A DNA stretch of 34,544 nucleotides, taken from the NCBI GenBank assembly GCA_944384855.1, contig CALWUY010000043.1, positions 1 to 34,544 of the forward strand, given 5' to 3'. Of the stretch, positions 28,709 through 34,544 are shown piece after piece. How positions within the stretch are numbered: the stretch's first letter is position 1; each line of letters starts with the position of its first letter. The translations under genes were made by a program, and so were the position numbers. Source of the DNA: an uncultured Clostridia bacterium (GTDB lineage Bacteria > Bacillota > Clostridia > Oscillospirales > Acutalibacteraceae). The notes below the pieces were generated by a model. It did no database searches. It saw nothing but the letters and a program-made list of their open reading frames with translations, and was not told the origin of the DNA.

Positions 28709-31639
28709 TTACTTTACGCCGAATAAAATCTTACGTAATGCTATTAAATCGTTTGCATTAAACAGACCGTCATAGCAAACATCAAAGGCTCTCTGCATGG
28801 GGTCATTATCAAGCAGCGCTTTCTTTAGAACTATAAGGTCTAAAATATTACGTGCGCCGTCGTTATTGGCGTCACCGTACACTACAGAAGCAGCGCGGCT
28901 GTTAGATATGCGTATATCGTCTATATAGAAAGGATTCTCTCCCAAATCAGAACCGCAGGTCGAATAAATTTCTTCATAGATACCTTTACCGTCGGATGCG
29001 ATAATCTGAGGCATTCTGATATCAATATGGGTGATATTAGTATAATCAGGATTACCCGATATAGTTGAATTACCGAAATCAAGGATTATTTCGTTCCAGC
29101 CTACCTTTGTCACCTGGCTTACCCAGCCGTCCCATTTACGGTAATCTGTAATATCAACCTGATCCGCTGCACCGGTACCCATTCTGACAAAAGATTTCAC
29201 GCCCGTATAACTGCCGTCATCCAATGCTGTTTCGGCGTATGTAAGCGCCTGAAGAATGGCGTCGTTTTCCACATAGAACCAGAAACGCAGTGTACCGTCC
29301 TTACCGTTCGCGGTAGCTGTAGAAATATCTTTTGACAGCGGACTTGCCCCATAGAAGTTTGTGAAGACTAACCAGCCTTCATTTACAAGCTGCGCTCCGC
29401 CGGGAGCATTCGGATCAACCGTATATTTAAGCGAATTAACACCTGCTATAGAATTGCTGTTAGTAGATCTTACACGGCCGTAATTGGCGTCTCCGTTTCC
29501 GCTGATGTTAAGATTTTCATCATCAATAAGTATAACATCATCACCGGCAGCGGCAATATCGGTGGAATAATAAGTATCTGCAGTTACCTTGAGGTTATCT
29601 ACCGCAACTATTACATCAGACGAACCGTTACCAATCTTAAAGCGCATCGAGCAAATAGCTGTCCAATCGGTGTTAGGTTTGGCTTCCGGAGTGAACGGAA
29701 GAACAACCTCGTTCCAACCGGACCTTGTCAGCTGAGATGTCCATCCGGTCCAGAGAGCACCCCAGGGGCCGTCAGGATTACTTGAATCAATATTCTTATC
29801 ACCGATTGCTATTATATCGGTATAAGCCTGACAATTATGGAGATCATTAAGGGTATCATTATCTTTAACCCAGAACCAGAACCGAAGTGCGCCTTTGGTA
29901 CCGTTTGCGGTAACCTCAGATATATCCTTAGGAATTTCAAATAACGAACCGCCCCAAAAACCTGCCTGAAGGACAGTTGTAGTATATGTTTGATTTACGT
30001 ATGAATATGTTCCTACTTTAGCGATATCAATATCAGGCGCGCCCATAAACGGTGCTACCTCGCCGTTTTCATCATCAAGAAGAATAACTTCATCATTGTT
30101 ATCCATAGTAGCATAAATTTCATCGATCTTAATATGAAGATCAAGATCACAGGTGCTTCCGGCAACTTTGAATGTGAAATTGCTCGATTCTGTAAGAGCG
30201 CCCTTGTTAATGTCGTCAAGGTCAAGCTTCACAGAACCCTTAATACCCGGAACAACACCGGAAAACGCCTTTTCAACGGCAGCTTTTGAGAAAATCTGAC
30301 CGTCTATGGAAATCTCAAGATAATCTTTATAGAAATCCCAGGCGCCGTTATCCTCAACCCAGAAATTAAATGAAAGCTGATCATAAAGAGATATATCTAT
30401 GCGAGATCCCCAGTTATTAGCGGTTCTCTCAACATATACCCAATCTTTAACATCAGGGCGAATATCAGAGGTGAAATTAAGATAGCGGTTTAATGTAGCA
30501 ACACTTTCATCGGTATCTAAACCCGGATTTACTATCGGCCAATCCCAGTCTAACTTTGCATATTCCAAAGGCTCGGTAGGCAGAACTTCAGCTTTAACCT
30601 TGGTTACCGTAATCAACAAAGAACTATCACCAGTGTAATCCGCAAGCTTGAATTCAACCATATCTGCCGTATACAGCCTGGTTGTATCCATACCATCAAG
30701 GCTTATCGCTACCTTTTGGGTTTTTCCCGGAACAATATCGGCAAAAGCCGCTTCAAGATTCGCGTCCGGAATAGGCTGAGAATCGATAGTAATCTTAAAA
30801 TAATCTTTTAATTCATCCCACGTATCGCCCGCGGTGAAATTAAATGTAAGAACATCAGCACCCGAAATGTCTACTGCCGGATATTGCTTTTCCTGACAAT
30901 TGGTTCTGATGAAATTTACAAACGGAGCATCGGCGCTAAGAGACCAATTCTCAATGAGCCAACCTCCGCCCGGATTGACTATCGGCCACTCACCGCCGGT
31001 AAGTTCAGCTAAAGTTACCGGATAAACCTTTTCGGGAGAAAGCTCGGCAAATATCTGAGAAACAGTTATGTGCAGATTATCTGCCGTAGGCGGATTTTCC
31101 GCCTCAACTTTAAATTCTATATGATATATATTTGTCATTGCGGTTTTATCTAAACCGTCAAGGCTTATTCTTACTCTTGATGCTTTGCCCGGAACCACAT
31201 CTGCAAAAGCCGCTTTTAAATTAGCGTCCGGGATAGCAATTTTTTGGTTGTCCTGAGAAATCAAACTGATTTTAAAGTAATCCTTGTAAACAGACCATGT
31301 TTCGCCGACTGTGAAATTGAATACCAAGTCGTCAGCGCCCGAAAAATCAAGACCGGTTGCAGGATTTTCGGCTCGTGTAGCCGTGACATAATTATAAATA
31401 TAGTTACCCGGGTCTTCAACAAAATTCAAGTCACGATCTATTCTTTGACGGGATGTGCCTGTTCCGCCGTCGTTAAGTATAGGATTTGCCGTCGGAGGCC
31501 ATTCCGTTCCGTCTAACTTAACAAACTGTGCCGGATAGGTGGTTTCGGCAGAAACTGCCGTTGGTACTGCGATTACGCAAAAGTTAACTAAAAGCGCAAT
31601 ACCAAGAATAACCGAAAGAACTTTTTTAAATGATTTCAT
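28709..31639 (-). CDS. Dockerin-bearing multi-module extracellular protein (A/B modules)
   Basis: This protein is 976 residues from the ATG at 31639, chosen over an upstream ATG at 31678 because AGGAGG lies 7 bases before it and it opens a clean signal peptide (about residues 1-31). Three A modules follow (about 37-200, 205-355, 360-525; LDGTEWP, TGGEWPIVNPG, KLDWDWPIVNPGL), then two B modules (about 530-700 and 715-905; ILLDDENGE, ILIDDENLN). A C-terminal type I dockerin (about 912-975) has two calcium loops, DANNDGARNILD and DVCYDGLFNAND. Dockerins dock onto cohesins of a scaffoldin, so this protein is probably part of a cellulosome-like complex. Position 3 of the second loop is Cys instead of the usual Asn or Asp. 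The A/B modules are of unknown function, perhaps carbohydrate-binding. Confidence 0.88.
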   Translation of the reverse strand: MKSFKKVLSVILGIALLVNFCVIAVPTAVSAETTYPAQFVKLDGTEWPPTANPILNDGGTGTSRQRIDRDLNFVEDPGNYIYNYVTATRAENPATGLDFSGADDLVFNFTVGETWSVYKDYFKISLISQDNQKIAIPDANLKAAFADVVPGKASRVRISLDGLDKTAMTNIYHIEFKVEAENPPTADNLHITVSQIFAELSPEKVYPVTLAELTGGEWPIVNPGGGWLIENWSLSADAPFVNFIRTNCQEKQYPAVDISGADVLTFNFTAGDTWDELKDYFKITIDSQPIPDANLEAAFADIVPGKTQKVAISLDGMDTTRLYTADMVEFKLADYTGDSSLLITVTKVKAEVLPTEPLEYAKLDWDWPIVNPGLDTDESVATLNRYLNFTSDIRPDVKDWVYVERTANNWGSRIDISLYDQLSFNFWVEDNGAWDFYKDYLEISIDGQIFSKAAVEKAFSGVVPGIKGSVKLDLDDINKGALTESSNFTFKVAGSTCDLDLHIKIDEIYATMDNNDEVILLDDENGEVAPFMGAPDIDIAKVGTYSYVNQTYTTTVLQAGFWGGSLFEIPKDISEVTANGTKGALRFWFWVKDNDTLNDLHNCQAYTDIIAIGDKNIDSSNPDGPWGALWTGWTSQLTRSGWNEVVLPFTPEAKPNTDWTAICSMRFKIGNGSSDVIVAVDNLKVTADTYYSTDIAAAGDDVILIDDENLNISGNGDANYGRVRSTNSNSIAGVNSLKYTVDPNAPGGAQLVNEGWLVFTNFYGASPLSKDISTATANGKDGTLRFWFYVENDAILQALTYAETALDDGSYTGVKSFVRMGTGAADQVDITDYRKWDGWVSQVTKVGWNEIILDFGNSTISGNPDYTNITHIDIRMPQIIASDGKGIYEEIYSTCGSDLGENPFYIDDIRISNSRAASVVYGDANNDGARNILDLIVLKKALLDNDPMQRAFDVCYDGLFNANDLIALRKILFGVK

Positions 31640-31677
31640 AAATTTTCCTCCTGTAATTTTTTTATTTTTGGACAGCA

Positions 31678-31701
31678 TTAGTTTAAAGCGGCACGATACA
31701 C
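31678..31701 (-). CDS. Possible 7-residue leader peptide
   Basis: A very strong AAAGGAGG site (around 31712-31719) is followed, 11 bases later, by GTG at 31701 and the short frame VYRAALN ending in TAA at 31680-31678. Its stop overlaps an ATG (TAATG) that opens the extended frame of the dockerin gene. It could couple or attenuate translation, or the site may be unrelated to a peptide. Confidence 0.3.
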   Translation of the reverse strand: MYRAALN

Positions 31702-32005
31702 GCTTCTTTTCGCCTCCTTTTTGAGTATGTTTTTATCTGAATTTTTTTGAATGTATAACCATGATGCCAATTTGCGAATTGAATTTTCGCAAATCATAAT
31801 TTAACAAAAATGTACTACCGCAGCGCCTTTTTTCAATATAACAGCGAAATTATCAGTACCGTAAAAAAATCACGTCTGATACTAAGAAAGTTTCCTCTTT
31901 GCAATACACGACGCTGTTTCCAACCGCCCGGATTGCCGCATTGCATATAACAACCCTGCGAATATTTACCTTAATATATACGCTCTCATAAAAACCGCAC
32001 CATCT

Positions 32006-32023
32006 AATTGGTACGTACCAATT
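32006..32023. promoter_or_regulatory. Perfect AraR-like operator palindrome
   Basis: AATTGGTACGTACCAATT is a perfect 18-bp palindrome. It shares the GTACGTAC core and flanking AT pattern with the AraR operator of Bacillus subtilis (ATTTGTACGTACAAAT). It lies about 43-60 bases downstream of the predicted start of the dockerin operon, where bound repressor would block elongation. Confidence 0.8.
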
Positions 32024-32072
32024 TCAAAAAAAATGAATCAATTACGAAATTTTTATTACTTAATTATTGAAT

Positions 32073-32101
32073 ATTATAGCATTTTAGCTTTAAATTGTCA
32101 A
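32073..32101 (-). promoter_or_regulatory. Consensus sigma-A promoter of the dockerin operon
   Basis: On the minus strand TTGACA (32101-32096), a 17-base spacer and TATAAT (32078-32073) match the consensus at every position. The start would be near 32066. No other strong promoter is visible between here and the dockerin gene, so this probably drives the whole first block. Confidence 0.8.
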
Positions 32102-32120
32102 TATAAAACCATTATTTTTG

Positions 32121-32172
32121 CCAATTTTAACAAATAATTGGTACTATATAATTAGTATCTATGATACCAATT
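32121..32172. promoter_or_regulatory. Cluster of operator half-sites between the divergent promoters
   Basis: Half-sites of the 32006-32023 palindrome recur: CCAATT (32121-32126), AATTGGTAC (32136-32144) and TACCAATT (32165-32172). The last overlaps an imperfect palindrome, TTAGTATC (32152-32159) with GATACCAA (32163-32170), one mismatch. It ends 6 bases before the -35 box of the regulator gene. Its centre is about 146 bases from that of the perfect operator, close to 14 helical turns, so looping is possible. Confidence 0.6.
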
Positions 32173-32176
32173 TTTA

Positions 32177-32205
32177 TTGACATCAAATGCAGAATGCGTT
32201 ATAAT
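32177..32205 (+). promoter_or_regulatory. Consensus sigma-A promoter of the regulator gene
   Basis: TTGACA (32177-32182), 17 bases and TATAAT (32200-32205) match the consensus fully. The start would be near 32212, only about 10 bases before the ATG at 32222, so the mRNA leader is very short. GGTGAT (32213-32218) is the only ribosome-binding candidate. The adjacent half-sites suggest autoregulation. Confidence 0.8.
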
Positions 32206-32221
32206 ATATTTCGGTGATGAT

Positions 32222-33298
32222 ATGGAAAATAATACTAAATCAGTCAGAAAATATGAACTTGTATCCCATGAAATTTTAAAAATGGCAATTGCAAACCACC
32301 AACATGCCGGCGACCGTCTTCCCTCAGAAAGAAAACTGCAGACGGAATTGGGCGTCAGCAGAAGTACCGTTCAGCATGCTTTAAAAAAGCTGTCGGAACA
32401 GGGACAAATAAAAAGCAGTATCGGTTCGGGAAATTATTGGCAAATCAATCCTTTTCAGAGTGATTCAAAACACTATATACCTTTGCTGATAACTATTAAC
32501 GATTCTTCGCCTTTTTTTTCGGAGATCATATCTGGTGTAAAACAATTTTTCAAGGAAAATAATATGTTTACTTCCATATATATTACAGATTTTAATCAGG
32601 ATCAGGAAAAAAACCTTATCAACGATTTAGTGCGGCAAGGGTACAGTGTAATTGTTGTCTATTCCAACGAGATATACGACCTGGCGAGTTTTTACAGAGA
32701 ACATATGCGTAACGGCATACAGTTCATATTTATAGATCATATATATTGCGATATAAGCGGTGACCTTATATGCAGCGATAATATTAACGGCAGCTTCCTG
32801 ACAACAGAACATCTTATAAAAAAAGGTCATAAACGTATTGCTTTCGGTTTATCACACATTTTTTCCGGCAGTATGATCAGTTCCACCAATGACCGTTATT
32901 TGGGATATCAAAGCGCCCTTAAACAGTACGGTATACCTTTTAATCAGGATTATATTATCGACTTTACATATCCGTCGGATGACTACTCAAACATAAAAAT
33001 TCAGCTCGAAAAACTATTTGAAAATGAAAATCCTCCAACAGCTTTTTTTGCACTTAATAATTATTTCGCTTCAATATTCAGCGAGGTAATAGTGCAAATA
33101 CCTTCAGCGCCCAAAAATATCGAAATTATCGGCTTTGACCGATACAATATAGATTTTTACAATAATTTCCCCTGCGCAGTGCTTCAGCCTTTTTATGATA
33201 TGGGATATGCCGCCGCAGAACTTGCATTCCGTCGCCTGAACGGTGAGAGAGGCGCTTACATTACTAAAACTCTCCCTATTAAATTCGGTGTAAAATAA
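32222..33298 (+). CDS. AraR-like GntR/LacI chimeric transcriptional regulator
   Basis: This regulator is 358 residues from the ATG at 32222. A TTG at 32177 is in frame but lies in the -35 box of the gene's own promoter. The N-terminal GntR winged helix (about residues 8-72) shows AGDRLPSERKLQTELGVSRS and STVQHALKKLSEQGQI, with the wing in IKSSIGSGNYW. The rest (about 80-358) is a LacI-type sugar-binding domain: IPLLITINDSSPFFSEIISG, GHKRIAFGLSH and the region AFFALNNYFAS through EIIGFDRYNI. This is the architecture of AraR, which represses arabinose genes until sugar binds. The nearby palindromes fit such a regulator. It probably represses the dockerin operon and itself; the inducer is unknown. 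Confidence 0.92.
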   Translation: MENNTKSVRKYELVSHEILKMAIANHQHAGDRLPSERKLQTELGVSRSTVQHALKKLSEQGQIKSSIGSGNYWQINPFQSDSKHYIPLLITINDSSPFFSEIISGVKQFFKENNMFTSIYITDFNQDQEKNLINDLVRQGYSVIVVYSNEIYDLASFYREHMRNGIQFIFIDHIYCDISGDLICSDNINGSFLTTEHLIKKGHKRIAFGLSHIFSGSMISSTNDRYLGYQSALKQYGIPFNQDYIIDFTYPSDDYSNIKIQLEKLFENENPPTAFFALNNYFASIFSEVIVQIPSAPKNIEIIGFDRYNIDFYNNFPCAVLQPFYDMGYAAAELAFRRLNGERGAYITKTLPIKFGVK

Positions 33299-33357
33299 TC
33301 CTTTGCAAATTAAAATATAATACACAAAATTATGATATGTTATATTTATTTTTCATG

Positions 33358-33393
33358 AAAAAAATCCTCGCAATTTAAAACGAGGATTTTTTT
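33358..33393. terminator. Strong bidirectional intrinsic terminator
   Basis: AAAAAAATCCTCG (33358-33370) pairs with CGAGGATTTTTTT (33381-33393) around a 10-base loop. With A-tracts on one side and T-tracts on the other it can end both the regulator gene from the left and the SHOCT-domain genes from the right. It is the best terminator in the window. Confidence 0.93.
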
Positions 33394-33503
33394 CGCTTAC
33401 TTATAAATATGTTGCAAACCGGTATTACTATAATACTTATATATATAAAGATGATAATTATGTCACCGTATTTTAGCCAATAATATTTTATTTACGATGT
33501 ATT

Positions 33504-34181
33504 TTAATACTTTTTCAATATCTGTTTCTTCTTTTCTTCGAATTCCCTCGATGTTATAAGCCCGTTTTCTTCCATTTGTTTAAGTTGAATCAGATTATTC
33601 GTAATTGTTCCGATGTTATCGTTTCCAATACTGTTTTTTTGGCCATCGGTACGACTATTTTCAGCCCGGGAACTGCTTTTATATGATTTTTCTTTAAAAT
33701 ATTCAGCCATATCCAATTTTTCCACGATATTCTTGGCATATAATAAATAAATTATCAAAAAGACAGAAATTGCAATTAGCGTGGAATAAACTATTATAAT
33801 CCCGATTTTTAAATTGTTGTTAATGATCATAATCAATTTGTATGTATCTTCTAAATGCGACAAATAAAAAATAAATGAAATCCCAGTTCCTAAACATAGG
33901 AGCATAGAAACAAATATAGATTTATTGCCCTGTAAAACAGCATTTATTGATGGAACAGCCAATATAAAACAAACAAAATCAGCTGTCAGTAATATAAGGG
34001 CAGCTGTCTTATCCGAGGATTCAATAAGTTCTTTTACAGAATTCGGTAACAGAAAAGCCATGAATATTGTAATTAAAAGAGCGACAAGATTTATCATGAG
34101 TAAGCCAAATAAACAATAATTGAATGTTTTCATTGAAGATTGACAGTTAGGCGGCAAATCATTTAAAGTGTATTTTTTCAT
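33504..34181 (-). CDS. Membrane protein with C-terminal SHOCT domain
   Basis: This 225-residue protein has four predicted membrane helices (about residues 21-45, 61-80, 89-107 and 124-147), then a polar linker (about 150-190) rich in Ser, Asn and Asp. A C-terminal SHOCT-type helix pair follows (about 195-225, LIQLKQMEENGLITSREFEE). SHOCT domains are short C-terminal segments of unclear function, often thought to aid oligomerisation. The ATG shares a base with the stop of the preceding gene (TAATG), so it is translationally coupled to it. No link to the carbohydrate locus is evident, and the terminator at 33358-33393 separates them. Confidence 0.75.
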   Translation of the reverse strand: MKKYTLNDLPPNCQSSMKTFNYCLFGLLMINLVALLITIFMAFLLPNSVKELIESSDKTAALILLTADFVCFILAVPSINAVLQGNKSIFVSMLLCLGTGISFIFYLSHLEDTYKLIMIINNNLKIGIIIVYSTLIAISVFLIIYLLYAKNIVEKLDMAEYFKEKSYKSSSRAENSRTDGQKNSIGNDNIGTITNNLIQLKQMEENGLITSREFEEKKKQILKKY

Positions 34182-34426
34182 TATCTCTTTAACTCCAAAT
34201 ACTGTTTTCTTTTTTCTTCGTATTCTTCAGGTGTGATAAGCCCCTGATTTTCAAGCGATTTCAATTCTGAAAGTTTTTCGGCAATAACTTCATAATTTTC
34301 ACTTGTCACTTTTGATGTACTTTCAGTTTTTTCTGTGCTGTTCTGCCCGACATAAAAGCGCTCGAATAAATCGGGTCGATTTGCAAATTCCTTGTCAGTG
34401 ATTTCCTTTTTATATTTATTTTGCAA
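34181..34426 (-). CDS. Small SHOCT-domain protein, possibly 5'-truncated
   Basis: This 81-residue frame ends in a SHOCT segment, KLSELKSLENQGLITPEEYE, similar to the C-terminus of the next gene. Its only start in frame is TTG at 34426, with no convincing ribosome-binding site, and a stop lies 27 bases further upstream. The N-terminal part has no recognisable domain. The gene may be the remnant of a longer one whose 5' part was lost next to the hairpin repeat at 34481-34531. Alternatively it is a genuine short protein with a weak start. Confidence 0.55.
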   Translation of the reverse strand: MQNKYKKEITDKEFANRPDLFERFYVGQNSTEKTESTSKVTSENYEVIAEKLSELKSLENQGLITPEEYEEKRKQYLELKR

Positions 34427-34480
34427 ATTGCAATAGCAACCTGCAATAGTTCACAGAAAAGTAACGATTTGTAGCAGAAT

Positions 34481-34531
34481 GATGTTGGATTGCGAAGAGA
34501 GGGCGAAGCCCGAGCGGAGAAATCCAACATC
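34481..34531. repeat. Long hairpin repeat at the right edge
   Basis: Eleven-base arms GATGTTGGATT (34481-34491) and AATCCAACATC (34521-34531) are exact complements. Inside them GGGC (34501-34504) and GCCC (34508-34511) form a second stem around GAA. The pattern resembles short dispersed hairpin repeats of bacterial genomes, and its GC-rich core differs from the AT-rich surroundings. Only one copy is in the window. Confidence 0.55.
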
Positions 34532-34544
34532 GGAGCCGGCGACT

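Larger units (their letters stand above)
31640..32066 (-). other. Long 5' leader of the dockerin gene
   Basis: From the predicted start near 32066 to the ATG at 31639 the leader is about 427 bases. It contains the perfect palindrome at 32006-32023, a hairpin with a 9-bp stem and 7-base loop (31770-31778 with 31786-31794), a distant pairing TATCAG with CTGATA around 31850-31882, and a short reading frame at 31678-31701. A leader this long suggests post-initiation control, though I recognise no known riboswitch. Confidence 0.5.

Noticed and set aside
31764-31779. GCCAATT near the 31770-31794 hairpin as a further operator half-site.
   Set aside because: It lacks the GGTAC core and a partner half-site; the hairpin explains the symmetry better.
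34306-34530. Minus-strand frame of 74 codons starting in the hairpin repeat.
   Set aside because: It lies across the repeat and overlaps the SHOCT frame, with no ribosome-binding site or recognisable domain.
1-34544. CRISPR arrays, tRNA or rRNA genes, insertion sequences and phage genes.
   Set aside because: I saw no regularly spaced repeats, cloverleaf or ribosomal sequences, transposase motifs or phage structural genes.

Overview
This window reads as a carbohydrate-utilisation locus from a Gram-positive, low-to-mid GC Firmicute, most likely a Clostridia member of the Ruminococcaceae/Oscillospirales type. The evidence is strong Shine-Dalgarno sites, consensus sigma-A promoters, lipoprotein signal peptides, a type I dockerin and a GntR/LacI chimeric regulator. 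Nothing in the sequence fixes the species. Almost every gene lies on the minus strand and is read from right to left. The exception is the regulator near position 32,200, which faces the other way.

The regulator (32222-33298) resembles AraR of Bacillus subtilis in architecture: a GntR winged helix followed by a LacI-type sugar-binding domain. Between it and the first minus-strand gene are two divergent promoters that both match TTGACA-N17-TATAAT exactly. There is also a perfect 18-bp palindrome, AATTGGTACGTACCAATT, that closely resembles the known AraR operator, and a second cluster of half-sites. This looks like the main control point of the locus.

The first block (19101-31639) is extracellular. 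It holds a dockerin-bearing multi-module protein, a 1506-residue membrane-anchored protein built from the same two module types, a solute-binding lipoprotein, and a pectate-lyase-fold lipoprotein. The second block (13789-18990) is cytoplasmic: a GH38 alpha-mannosidase and a signal-less paralogue of the pectate-lyase-fold protein. The third block (373-13442) follows its own candidate promoter and operator. It encodes a giant solute-binding protein, two MalF/MalG-type permease pairs, an NHL-TPR-YIP1 membrane protein, a DUF5696 protein, a ThuA-like protein and a Gfo/Idh/MocA oxidoreductase.

A plausible reading is that the surface proteins bind and cut a polysaccharide, the solute-binding proteins and permeases import the pieces, and GH38, the cytoplasmic pectate-lyase-fold protein, ThuA and the oxidoreductase finish the breakdown. 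No ABC ATPase is present, so a shared MsmX-type ATPase elsewhere would be needed. The substrate cannot be fixed from sequence. The most novel-looking parts are the A/B modules shared by the dockerin and anchored proteins, and the transporter-linked set of giant solute-binding protein, NHL-TPR-YIP1 protein and DUF5696 protein.

Beyond a strong bidirectional terminator (33358-33393), the right end holds two small SHOCT-domain genes and a hairpin repeat, probably unrelated to the locus. The left end has a good minus-strand promoter that reads out of the window.
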